Source of the DNA: Gluconacetobacter sacchari
Lineage (GTDB): Bacteria > Pseudomonadota > Alphaproteobacteria > Acetobacterales > Acetobacteraceae
Direction: 5' to 3'
NCBI RefSeq assembly: GCF_014174255.1
Contig: NZ_JABEQJ010000002.1
Location: 1 to 64,000, forward strand
Length of the DNA: 64,000 nucleotides
The notes under the pieces are model-generated. The model did no database searches. It had not been told where the DNA came from and saw nothing but the letters and a program-made list of their open reading frames with translations. Shown piece by piece: positions 18,908 to 27,153 of this stretch. Every line of letters begins with the position of its first letter. Position 1 is the first letter of the stretch. Both the position numbers and the translations under genes were made by a program.

Positions 18908-19629
18908 CAGCGGAGCGTGCCGGCGACGGCCCGGAGGACGGGATGCCGCGCGGGGTGACGGAGGGGAACCGGCGGGCGCTGAGCGCCGAAGCCTATGACT
19001 ATATTCGCAGCGGCCTGATCCGCAGCCGCTATCGGGTGGGCCAGCGGCTGGTGCTGCGCCCGCTGGCCGCCGAACTGGGATTGAGCCCCACGCCGGTCCG
19101 CGAAGCCCTGCTGCGGCTGGTGTCGGAACAGGCGCTGGAACTGAACGACCGCAATACGGCGGTGGTGCCGGACATCACCCCGGCCAGTTTTCGCGAGATC
19201 CATCGGCTGCGCGTCGATCTGGAAAGCCGGCTGATCCAGGCGGCGGCCCTGCGCGCCACGGAGGACGAGCTGGAGGGGCTGGCGGGCCTGCATGCGCGCT
19301 TCCAGGAGGCCTGCGCGCGGCAGGATGACGGCATGATGGCGGCGGGGAATGCCGATTTCCATGCCATGCTGGCGACCATGGCCGACCTGCCGCTGACGGC
19401 GAATATCCTGCATAACCTGTGGACGCGGATCGGGCCGCTCTATGCCCTGGCGCGCACCGCGCCGCCGGCGCGCCCGCCCGGGATGCCGCACCCGCATGAC
19501 GCTCTGATCGCCGCGCTGCGCGCGCATGACCCGGATGCCGCGACGCGCGCGCTGATCGGCGATGCGGACTATGCCCGAAGCTGGATCGAGCCGCTGCTGT
19601 CGCAGGGGGCGGGGCAAGACGGCCCGTGA
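18904..19629 (+). CDS. GntR-family (FCD) transcriptional regulator
   Basis: A 241-aa regulator. The N-terminal winged helix includes RLVLRPLAAELGLSPTPVREALLRLVSEQALEL, the typical GntR recognition helix. The helical C-terminal domain (FREIHRLRVDLESRLIQAAALRA.., with HAML and HPHDALIAAL) fits FCD/FadR-type effector domains, which often bind metal and organic acids. It overlaps the ABC exporter stop by ATGA, so the two are co-translated and it may regulate that operon. Confidence 0.85.
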   Translation: MTAERAGDGPEDGMPRGVTEGNRRALSAEAYDYIRSGLIRSRYRVGQRLVLRPLAAELGLSPTPVREALLRLVSEQALELNDRNTAVVPDITPASFREIHRLRVDLESRLIQAAALRATEDELEGLAGLHARFQEACARQDDGMMAAGNADFHAMLATMADLPLTANILHNLWTRIGPLYALARTAPPARPPGMPHPHDALIAALRAHDPDAATRALIGDADYARSWIEPLLSQGAGQDGP

Positions 19630-19683
19630 CGGGGAGAGCCCGCGGCGCTCCCGCTGGACCGGCCCCGGCTGACGGCCGCCTGT

Positions 19684-19953
19684 TCAGGCGGTCCTGGCCA
19701 CGGGCTTCGTTTCGGGGACCTCGATGTCGATTTCCAGCATCGAGACGCCGGCGCCGCGATCCATCTTGATCTGCACCTTGTCCTGATCGACCGAGATGTG
19801 CCGTTTGATGACCTCCAGGATTTCTTCCTGGAGCCTGGCGATCAGTTCCGACTGGCCTTCGCCGGCGCGTTCGTGCGCCAGCAGGATCTGCAGGCGGTCA
19901 CGGGCGATGGGGGCCGACGTCTTGCGTCCGAACAGTGAGGTCAGAAAACTCAT
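19684..19953 (-). CDS. minE: cell division topological specificity factor MinE
   Basis: An 89-aa MinE. The N-terminal [29 protein letters not shown] contains the membrane-targeting and MinD-binding part, followed by [16 protein letters not shown] and the topological specificity domain. It drives MinD oscillation so the septum forms at mid-cell. It is the last gene of minC-minD-minE and overlaps minD by 4 bases. Confidence 0.97.
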   Translation of the reverse strand: MSFLTSLFGRKTSAPIARDRLQILLAHERAGEGQSELIARLQEEILEVIKRHISVDQDKVQIKMDRGAGVSMLEIDIEVPETKPVARTA

Positions 19954-20765
19954 GCGACACTCCGCTTGAACAGCCAGTCGAACAGGCCCTTGCGTTCGGT
20001 CGGCACGCTGACATCCAGTGTCTCGCCTTCCAGGCGGCGCACCGCTTCGAAATAGGCGCGGGACGGCGCACTGGTCGGATTGGACAACGTGACCGGCATG
20101 CCGAGGTTCGATGCGCGCAGCACTTCCTCGCTTTCCGGAATGATGCCCAGCAGCGGAATCGAGAGGATTTCCAGCACGTCCTCGGTGCGCAGCATTTCAC
20201 CGCGCGCCGCGCGCGCCGGGTCGTAGCGCGTCAGCAGCAGGTGCTTGTCGATCTTCTCGCCTTTCTTGGCGCGCTCGGTGGTGCTGTCCAGCATGCCGAT
20301 GATGCGGTCGCTGTCACGCACCGACGAGACCTCGGGGTTGGTCACCACCACCGCCTGGTCGGCGTGATACATCGCGAGCTGCGCGCCGCGCTCGATCCCG
20401 GCCGGGCTGTCGCAGATCACCCAGTCGAATTTCTCGCGCAGTTCCTCGATGACCCTCGCGACGCCCTCGGGGGTGAGGGCGTCCTTGTCGCGGGTCTGCG
20501 ACGCGGGGAGAATCGACAGGGTCTCCACGCGCTTGTCGCGGATCAGCGCCTGCGCCAGCTTGGCGTCGCCCTGCACGACGTTGATCAGGTCGAAGACCAC
20601 GCGGCGTTCGGCGCCCATCACCAGGTCCAGATTGCGCAGTCCGACATCGAAATCGACGACGACGACGTTCTTCCCGGTCTGGGCCAGTGCCGCGCCGAGG
20701 GCAGCGGTCGATGTGGTCTTGCCCACACCGCCCTTACCCGAAGTGACAACCAGCACCTTGGCCAT
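19950..20765 (-). CDS. minD: septum site-determining ATPase MinD
   Basis: A 271-aa deviant Walker A ATPase (GKGGVGKTT at residues 10-18) with [14 protein letters not shown] and the C-terminal amphipathic membrane helix [10 protein letters not shown]. It recruits MinC to the polar membrane to block FtsZ. It lies 101 bases after minC, with minE overlapping its end. Confidence 0.98.
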   Translation of the reverse strand: MAKVLVVTSGKGGVGKTTSTAALGAALAQTGKNVVVVDFDVGLRNLDLVMGAERRVVFDLINVVQGDAKLAQALIRDKRVETLSILPASQTRDKDALTPEGVARVIEELREKFDWVICDSPAGIERGAQLAMYHADQAVVVTNPEVSSVRDSDRIIGMLDSTTERAKKGEKIDKHLLLTRYDPARAARGEMLRTEDVLEILSIPLLGIIPESEEVLRASNLGMPVTLSNPTSAPSRAYFEAVRRLEGETLDVSVPTERKGLFDWLFKRSVA

Positions 20766-20866
20766 ATGCGTGTTTCCTTATGTCCGGCTTCGCCATCCTG
20801 TGGCGTCGTCTTGATACGAATCTAGTGGCGGAAATATGGTGAGGGCAACGGGAAAGCGGCCCTGAG

Positions 20867-21589
20867 TCAATTCAGCGACCGGACGACCATCGTATCGTCC
20901 TCCAGCATCGCCTGGGCAGGGCGGCCGTGGAGGGCCGGCGCGATCTCCTCGGCGATCATGTAATAGCCGTCGATTGCAAGAAGTTCCGCCTTCATCACGG
21001 CCGCGAAGATCCGCGCCCCGGTCTGCCCGCCCATGCCGGCGATCGCCCGCCCGCGCAGCGTGCCGTAGACATGGACCGATCCGCCGGCCGAGATCTCGGC
21101 CCCCGAGGCCACCGAGCCGACGACGACCACATCGCCTTCGGGATGCAGGACCGACTGTCCGGAGCGTATCGGGCCTTCGACGATCAGCGCGGGGGCCGAC
21201 ATGGGCGGGGCGGGCGCGGCGCCCGGTGCCTCCGCCGCGTCCTCGTCCGGCAGTTCCACCGTGCCGGCGGCGCGGCCGCCCTCGAACGCGATCGGCCAGT
21301 CCCATTCCGCCAGCGCGGGCCATGCCGGGTCGGCGCCCTCGATGCCGATGACCCGGACCCCGCGTTCCAGCAGGGCCGGATAGAAGCTGGCCAGTCCCTC
21401 GGCGTCGCCCGACAACAGGCCCAGGTCGAGGATGACCGGCTTGCCGACGAAGAAGGAGGGCGAGCGGGCGATCTGGGCGTCCAGCCCGCGCAGCCAGTCA
21501 TCCAGTTCGGCCTCGGGGGACAGCACCAGCGCCAGGAAGGAGCGGCCGCGGGCGCGGATGCGGGGAAGCGGGCGGGGGGCGTCGGACAA
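20867..21589 (-). CDS. minC: septum site-determining protein MinC
   Basis: A 240-aa FtsZ-assembly inhibitor. The N-terminal domain (FLALVLSPEAELDDWLRGLD) is followed by a Pro/Ala-rich linker around 125-140. The C-terminal beta-helix domain has DVVVVGSVASGAEISAGGSV, HVYGTLRGRAIAG, ARIFA and AELLAIDGYYM, which binds MinD. It is first in the min operon, reading leftward. Confidence 0.95.
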   Translation of the reverse strand: MSDAPRPLPRIRARGRSFLALVLSPEAELDDWLRGLDAQIARSPSFFVGKPVILDLGLLSGDAEGLASFYPALLERGVRVIGIEGADPAWPALAEWDWPIAFEGGRAAGTVELPDEDAAEAPGAAPAPPMSAPALIVEGPIRSGQSVLHPEGDVVVVGSVASGAEISAGGSVHVYGTLRGRAIAGMGGQTGARIFAAVMKAELLAIDGYYMIAEEIAPALHGRPAQAMLEDDTMVVRSLN

Positions 21590-21745
21590 GGGCGTCAGGG
21601 ACCTTCGCGTTGCGGGGAAGGAAACTCGTTCCAGCTACCGTGAGAACGGGGCGCTGTCGAGCGATCCGCGCGAGGCGGCATCGATTTCCTGCATGGCATG
21701 CGGCGGGCCTTGGCGGCGCGCCGCGGGATGGCATAAAGTGCGACG

Positions 21746-22414
21746 ATGCGTATCCTCTATCATCTTCCCTTATCGCCTTATTGCCGCAAGGTTCGCCTCG
21801 TCCTGGGCGAGAAGCGGCTGCCGTTCGAACTGATGATGGAACGGGTATGGGAACGTCGGCCCGATTACCTGGCCGCCAATCCGGCCGCGACCGTGCCGAT
21901 GCTGGTCGAGGAAAACGGGCTGTCGATTCCCGATTCGTCGGTGATCTGCGAATATCTGGAAGAGGCCTATCCCGATACTCCGCTGCTGGGCCGCACGCTG
22001 GCCGAGCGGGTCGAGGTCCGGCGGCTGGTTGCCTGGTTCGACGAGAAATTCGCCGGCGAGGTCACGGAGAACCTGCTGCATGAGAAGGTGATGAAGCGGA
22101 TTTCCGGGCGCGGCAACCCGGACGGCAATGCGCTGCGGGCGGGCTATGCCAATATCCGCTATCACATGTCCTATCTCGACTGGCTGGCCGAGACGCGGAA
22201 ATGGCTGGCGGGGCCGACCCTTTCGCTGGCCGATTTCGCTGCCGCGTCGCATCTGTCCTGTCTGGATTTCATCAACGACGTGGACTGGAGCAAGGCGCCG
22301 GCGGCCAAGGACTGGTACGCGCGGATGAAGTCCCGCCCGTGCTTCCGCGCGCTGCTGAACGACCGGGTGACGGGGATCGTGCCGCCGGACCATTACGCCG
22401 ACCTCGATTTCTGA
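21746..22414 (+). CDS. glutathione S-transferase family protein
   Basis: A 222-aa GST-fold protein. The thioredoxin-like N-terminal half begins MRILYHLPLSPYCRKVRLVL with the candidate active-site Ser/Cys. It contains the cis-Pro motif ATVPMLVEENGLSIPDSSVICEYLEEAYP. The all-helical C-terminal half includes WLAGPTLSLADFAAASHLSCLD. Substrate unknown; detoxification or a stringent-starvation-type role are both possible. It is followed within 14 bases by a flavoprotein gene. Confidence 0.85.
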   Translation: MRILYHLPLSPYCRKVRLVLGEKRLPFELMMERVWERRPDYLAANPAATVPMLVEENGLSIPDSSVICEYLEEAYPDTPLLGRTLAERVEVRRLVAWFDEKFAGEVTENLLHEKVMKRISGRGNPDGNALRAGYANIRYHMSYLDWLAETRKWLAGPTLSLADFAAASHLSCLDFINDVDWSKAPAAKDWYARMKSRPCFRALLNDRVTGIVPPDHYADLDF

Positions 22415-22427
22415 TCGCGCGGTGCCC

Positions 22428-23621
22428 ATGACGATCGAGACCGACGCCATCGTGCTGGGCGCCGGGGCGGCCGGGCTGATGACGGCGCTGGCCGCCGGCC
22501 GGCGCGGGCGGCGGGTGGTCGTGCTGGACCATGCGGCCGAGGCCGGGCGCAAGATCCTGATTTCGGGTGGCGGGCGGTGCAATTTCACCAACCTGGATAC
22601 CGATCCGGCACGGTTCCTGTCCGGTAATCCGCATTTCGCCAAATCGGCGCTGGCGCGTTTCCGGCCGGCCGACTTTCTGGAGATGATCGGGCGCCACGGA
22701 ATCGCCTGGCATGAAAAGACGCTGGGGCAATTATTCTGCGACGGGTCGGCGCGCCAGGTGGTGGCCATGCTGCTGGCGGAATGCGCGGCGGGGGAGGTGG
22801 ATATCCGCCTGTCGCACCGGGTCGTGGGCGTGAGCGGTGGCGAGGGATTTCGGGTCGAAACCGATCGGGGAGTGTTTCGCGCGCCGGCGCTGGTGCTGGC
22901 GACCGGTGGGCTGTCGATCCCGCGCATGGGGGCCTCCGGGCTTTCGCACGGGCTGGCGCGCCAGTTCGGGCTGCGGGTGACGCCCACGGCCCCGGCCCTG
23001 GTACCCCTGACGCTGGATGCGGCGGATGGCGGGTGGATGCGCGACCTGGCCGGGGTGTCGCTGGAGGTGCTGGCGCAATGCGGGGGCGCGCGGTTTCGCG
23101 AGGCGATGCTGTTGACCCATCGGGGCCTGTCCGGGCCGGCGATCCTCCAGGTTTCGTCCTATTGGGAGGCTGGCCGGGCGATCAGCCTGAATCTGCTGCC
23201 CGGGTGCGATGCCGGCGCCGTGCTGCGCGAGGCGAAGCGCCGGCGGCCACGGGTCGAGGGGCGGACGCTGCTGGCCGGCGTGCTGCCGCAGCGGCTTGCC
23301 CAGGCGCTGGCGGCGCGGCATCTGCCGGAGGGCCCGGTGGGCGAGATGCCCGACGCGGTGCTGAACCGGCTGGGCCAGATCCTGTCCGGCTGGCGGCTGG
23401 TGCCGGCGGGGAGCGAGGGTTATGCCAAGGCCGAGGTGACGCGCGGCGGGATCGATACGCGCGACCTGTCGTCGCGCACCATGGCGGCGCGGACGGTGCC
23501 CGGCCTGTATGCGGTGGGCGAGGCGGTGGACGTGACAGGCTGGCTGGGCGGCTATAATTTCCAGTGGGCGTGGGCCAGCGGGCAGGCGGCCGGACGGGCG
23601 ATCGCCGGCGACGCGGGCTGA
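22428..23621 (+). CDS. HI0933/YhiN-family FAD-dependent flavoprotein
   Basis: A 397-aa protein of the BaiN/YhiN (HI0933) family. It has the N-terminal dinucleotide-binding motif IVLGAGAAGLMTALAAGRRG, then GRKILISGGGRCNFTN, LVLATGGLSIPRMGASG, and the C-terminal GLYAVGEAVDVTGWLGGYNFQWAWASG typical of the family. It is probably an NAD(P)H-dependent oxidoreductase, but its substrate is not established. ATG 22428 is preferred over GTG 22422. Confidence 0.9.
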   Translation: MTIETDAIVLGAGAAGLMTALAAGRRGRRVVVLDHAAEAGRKILISGGGRCNFTNLDTDPARFLSGNPHFAKSALARFRPADFLEMIGRHGIAWHEKTLGQLFCDGSARQVVAMLLAECAAGEVDIRLSHRVVGVSGGEGFRVETDRGVFRAPALVLATGGLSIPRMGASGLSHGLARQFGLRVTPTAPALVPLTLDAADGGWMRDLAGVSLEVLAQCGGARFREAMLLTHRGLSGPAILQVSSYWEAGRAISLNLLPGCDAGAVLREAKRRRPRVEGRTLLAGVLPQRLAQALAARHLPEGPVGEMPDAVLNRLGQILSGWRLVPAGSEGYAKAEVTRGGIDTRDLSSRTMAARTVPGLYAVGEAVDVTGWLGGYNFQWAWASGQAAGRAIAGDAG

Positions 23622-23692
23622 TCGCCGGCCAGGCAACCACCCGGTCCCGCCGGCCGTTCAGCATGTGCATGTTCGAAGGAATGGAGGACGCA

Positions 23693-23950
23693 ATGGCGAC
23701 CTATCGTATCGCGCGCCGCTTCGTCGCGACGGGACGGGCGATCCTGCTCCTGTCCGGCCTGGCGGTCGTGGCCGCCGGCTGCCAGGGAGTGCCGCAGGCC
23801 TACCAGCCGCCGCCGGGGACGCCGATCGCCGGGTATGGCTATCTTTGCAAGGCCGGTGTCTATAGCTGCCACCTGCCGACGCAGGTGCCGCTGGGCGCCA
23901 CATGTTCCTGCCCCGGGCTGGGGGCGCCGTCCTACGGGCTGGTGTATTAG
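23693..23950 (+). CDS. small cysteine-rich lipoprotein, unknown
   Basis: An 85-aa protein with a GGAGG ribosome site 5 bases before the ATG. Lipoprotein signal: RAILLLSGLAVVAAGC, with the acylated Cys near residue 31. The short mature part has four further Cys (GYLCKAGVYSCHLPT.., GATCSCPGLGAPSYGLVY), which could form disulfides or bind metal. No family recognised. Confidence 0.6.
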   Translation: MATYRIARRFVATGRAILLLSGLAVVAAGCQGVPQAYQPPPGTPIAGYGYLCKAGVYSCHLPTQVPLGATCSCPGLGAPSYGLVY

Positions 23951-23972
23951 AGGTTCCCGGCGCGTCGCACGG

Positions 23973-23997
23973 AGGGGAAGGGGTGCGTCCTTCCCCT
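23973..23997. terminator. hairpin between convergent lipoprotein and sodC genes
   Basis: Perfect 9-base arms AGGGGAAGG (23973-23981) and CCTTCCCCT (23989-23997) with a 7-base loop. It lies in the 63-base gap between convergent stops and could end transcription from both sides; there is no T-run. Confidence 0.45.
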
Positions 23998-24013
23998 GCC
24001 GCGCGGTGTCGGC

Positions 24014-24553
24014 TTACGGGGTCAGGACCGCGCAGGCGACCCGGTCGCCCGAGCCGCCGATCGGCTGGGTCTGGTAGTCGTCGGGTTTGGCGTGGATGAC
24101 CAGCGACGAGCCGTCCTGGTCGATCAGGGCGGGGCGGCCGCCTTCGCCCTTGAAGGACACCAGGGTCGAATAGAGTTCCACCGTCGCGGTGCCGTCGGGG
24201 TCGACATGGATGTTCGGCAGGTCGCCGGCATCGTCGGCGTTTGCGTTCAGCAGGCCATGCACCGGCTTGGCGACATCATGCGCGTGGACGTGGCCGCCGG
24301 CGCTCTTGAACGTGGGCGGTGTGCAACTGCCCTTTTCGTGGAAATGCACGCCGTGCCAGCCGGGTGCGAGGCCCGTGGCGGTGATGCGCAGGATTACGCC
24401 CTTCGGCGCGTCGATGACCTCGACCGTGCCGTGCGCGGCGCCGTCGCTGCCCTTGAGGTCGCCCGTCAGCCGGTCGGCCGCCAGCGCCGAGACGGGCAGG
24501 GCGAGCAGCCCCGCGCCGAGTGCCGCCGCCAAAGTCCGGGGTGAAGATGCCAT
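24014..24553 (-). CDS. sodC: periplasmic Cu/Zn superoxide dismutase
   Basis: Dismutates superoxide in the periplasm. The 179-aa product has a signal peptide (LGAGLLALPVSALAA). Copper ligands are visible in GWHGVHFHEKGSC, followed by GGHVHAHD and HGLLNANADDAGDLPNIHVD (zinc region). The C-terminal LVIHAKPDDYQTQPIGGSGDRVACAV carries the last copper His, the catalytic Arg and the disulfide Cys. The wording GGHVHAHD is a slight variant of the usual GGHxxP. Confidence 0.93.
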   Translation of the reverse strand: MASSPRTLAAALGAGLLALPVSALAADRLTGDLKGSDGAAHGTVEVIDAPKGVILRITATGLAPGWHGVHFHEKGSCTPPTFKSAGGHVHAHDVAKPVHGLLNANADDAGDLPNIHVDPDGTATVELYSTLVSFKGEGGRPALIDQDGSSLVIHAKPDDYQTQPIGGSGDRVACAVLTP

Positions 24554-24781
24554 TATCTGCTCCTGTGCGTGCGATGCGCTGAAAACCTAGCAGCGTTCGG
24601 GGAGAATACGACCTTTGCCGGGCTGTGGATCCGCCCCGATCGAGAATTTGAACGTTCGGGGCATGTCCCGCGGCGGATCGCCGGGCGGTCTGGCATTCGG
24701 CGGACGGTCGTCACATTTCTGTCCCTGGCATGCCCGTGATATCGGACAGGGTCGGGCGGCAGGGATGCGAGGCGGGGCGGC

Positions 24782-26146
24782 ATGGCGGGCAGGCGGGACG
24801 AGCGGGAGAGCGGGGATCTGTTCGGGGGAGCGGTCGCGCCGGGCGGGCAGGGCATGCGCCGCGCGCGGGCGGCGGCGGCGCGTACCCAGCCCCTGGCCGA
24901 CCGGCTGCGCCCGGAATCGCTGGACGCGGTGGTCGGGCAGGACCATCTGCTGGGGCCGGGCGGCGCCCTGCGGCGGATGCTGGATCGTGGGTCGCTGGCC
25001 AGCCTGATCCTGTGGGGCGGGCCGGGGGTGGGCAAGACGACCATCGCCCGTCTGCTGGCCGATGCGGCGGGGCTGCGCTTCGTGCAGATCTCGGCCGTGT
25101 TCTCGGGGGTCGCGGATCTGAAGCGGGCGTTCGACGATGCGCGGCAGTGGGCCGGCACCGGGCAGAGCACGCTGCTGTTCGTCGACGAGATCCATCGGTT
25201 CAACCGCGCCCAGCAGGATGGATTCCTGCCGGTGGTCGAGGACGGGACGGTGGTGCTGGTGGGGGCGACGACCGAGAATCCGTCCTTCGCGCTGAACGGG
25301 GCGTTGCTGTCGCGCTGCCAGGTCATGGTGCTGCGGCGGCTGGACGACGAGGCGTTGGAACGGCTGCTGGGCCGGGCGGAGGCCGAGAGCGGGCGGGCGC
25401 TGCCGCTGACGCAGGAGGGACGGGCGGCGCTGCGGGCGATGGCCGATGGGGACGGGCGCTATCTGCTGAACATGGTCGAGCAGGTTCTGGCGTTGCCCGA
25501 CGCGCCGCCGCTGGATGCCGGGGGGCTGGCCGGGCTGCTGGCGCGGCGCGCGGTGCTGTACGACAAGGACCGCGAGGAACATTACAACCTGATTTCGGCG
25601 CTGCATAAATCGCTGCGGGGCTCGGACCCCGACGCGGCGCTGTACTGGTTTGCCCGGATGCTCGAAGGGGGCGAGGACCCGCGCTTCATCGCCCGGCGGC
25701 TGACCCGGTTCGCGGCCGAGGATGTGGGCATGGCCGATCCGCAGGCGCTGCCCCTGGCGGTGGCGGCGTGGGAGACCTATGAGCGACTCGGCTCGCCCGA
25801 GGGGGAACTGGCGCTGGCGCAACTGGTCGTGCATCTGGGCAGCGCCCCGAAATCGAATGCCGTCTACAGCGCCTACAAGGCGGCGCGGCGGCTGGCGAAG
25901 GCGACCGGCAGCCTGATGCCGCCGGCCCATATCCTGAACGCGCCCACCGGCCTGATGAAGGATCTGGGCTATGGCAGCGGATATGAATACGACCACGATG
26001 CCGAGGAGGGGTTTTCCGGTCAGAATTACTTCCCGGACGGGATGCCGCGCGAATCGCTGTATCGCCCCACCGGCCGGGGATTCGAGGCCGAGATCGCGCG
26101 ACGGCTGGACAGGTGGGCCAGACTGCGGGAAAGCCGTCAGTCATGA
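24782..26146 (+). CDS. rarA: replication-associated recombination protein RarA (MgsA)
   Basis: A 454-aa AAA+ ATPase that acts at stalled replication forks. It has an N-terminal tail, then PLADRLRPESLDAVVGQDHLLGPGGALRR, Walker A GGPGVGKTT, and Walker B LLFVDEIHRFNRAQQDGFLP. The sensor 1 region is VGATTENPSFALNGALLSRC. The C-terminal tetramerisation part shows YRPTGRGFEAEI. The stop overlaps the next ATG (ATGA), so the pseudouridine synthase gene is translationally coupled. Confidence 0.95.
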   Translation: MAGRRDERESGDLFGGAVAPGGQGMRRARAAAARTQPLADRLRPESLDAVVGQDHLLGPGGALRRMLDRGSLASLILWGGPGVGKTTIARLLADAAGLRFVQISAVFSGVADLKRAFDDARQWAGTGQSTLLFVDEIHRFNRAQQDGFLPVVEDGTVVLVGATTENPSFALNGALLSRCQVMVLRRLDDEALERLLGRAEAESGRALPLTQEGRAALRAMADGDGRYLLNMVEQVLALPDAPPLDAGGLAGLLARRAVLYDKDREEHYNLISALHKSLRGSDPDAALYWFARMLEGGEDPRFIARRLTRFAAEDVGMADPQALPLAVAAWETYERLGSPEGELALAQLVVHLGSAPKSNAVYSAYKAARRLAKATGSLMPPAHILNAPTGLMKDLGYGSGYEYDHDAEEGFSGQNYFPDGMPRESLYRPTGRGFEAEIARRLDRWARLRESRQS

Positions 26147-27120
26147 GTGTTGTGACCCTGACCGTCAGCGATGACGAAGCCGATATCCGCCTCGATCGGT
26201 GGTTTCGCCGCCATTACCCCCATCTGACCCAGGGGGCGTTGCAGAAACTGTGCCGCACCGGCCAGGTGCGGGTGGACGGCAAGCGCGCCGATACCGCGAC
26301 CCGCCTGCTGGCGGGGCAGGTGGTGCGCGTGCCGCCGATCCCCGCCGCCGCGCGGCCGGCCCCGCCGCCGCGGCCGGTGCTGGACGACCGCAAGGTGCGC
26401 GAGATCCGGGGCATGGTGGTATACAGCGATGCCCAGGTGATCGTGCTGAACAAGCCCGCCGGGCTGGCGGTGCAGGGCGGGCCGGGCATTACGCACCATG
26501 TCGACGGCATGCTGGATGCGCTGAAGGAGCATGACGACGATCCGCGTCCCCGCCTGGTGCATCGGATCGATCGCGACACGTCGGGGCTGCTGCTGCTGGC
26601 GCGCACGCCCGGCGTGGCCGCGAAGCTGGCGGCGTCCTTTCGCGGGCGCGACGTGCGCAAGACCTACTGGGCGGTGGTGGTCGGCCGGCCGACCCCGGCC
26701 AGCGGGGTGATCGACCAGCCTCTGGCGCGGCTGGGGGCTGGGCCGGGGGCGCTGACGGTCGTGGCGTCGCGCAAGGACGAGGATGCGGCGCATGCGCTGT
26801 CGGAATATGAGGTGCTGGATGCCGCCGGCCGCCGCCTGTCGTGGCTGGCGCTGTCGCCGCTGACGGGGCGGACCCATCAGTTGCGCGTGCATTGCGAGGC
26901 GCTGGGGACGCCGATCCTCGGCGATCCGAAATATGGAGGGGATGCGGCGCACCCCGAGGGATTCGTCGACCGGCTGCATCTGCATGCCCGCTCGCTGGAC
27001 CTGCCGCATCCGGCGGGGGGACGCCTGCATGTGTCGGCCGAACTGCCGCCGCATATGCGCGAGACCTTTCGCCAACTCGGTTTTACCGCCGGCGCCACGC
27101 CGGCGCCGCGGCGGAGCTGA
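26143..27120 (+). CDS. RluC/RluD-family pseudouridine synthase
   Basis: A 325-aa RluA-family enzyme. The N-terminal S4 RNA-binding domain (IRLDRWFRRHYPHLTQGALQ, GQVRVDGKRA) is followed by the catalytic domain with VLNKPAGLAVQGG and HRIDRDTSGLLLLAR, where the Asp of RID is the nucleophile. GRTHQLRVHCEALGTPILGD closes the active site. It probably modifies 23S rRNA as RluC does; rluD is at 49160-50128. Confidence 0.9.
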   Translation: MSVVTLTVSDDEADIRLDRWFRRHYPHLTQGALQKLCRTGQVRVDGKRADTATRLLAGQVVRVPPIPAAARPAPPPRPVLDDRKVREIRGMVVYSDAQVIVLNKPAGLAVQGGPGITHHVDGMLDALKEHDDDPRPRLVHRIDRDTSGLLLLARTPGVAAKLAASFRGRDVRKTYWAVVVGRPTPASGVIDQPLARLGAGPGALTVVASRKDEDAAHALSEYEVLDAAGRRLSWLALSPLTGRTHQLRVHCEALGTPILGDPKYGGDAAHPEGFVDRLHLHARSLDLPHPAGGRLHVSAELPPHMRETFRQLGFTAGATPAPRRS

Positions 27121-27153
27121 GCGATGCTGCCCGTCGTCTGGGAAGGGTCCGCC

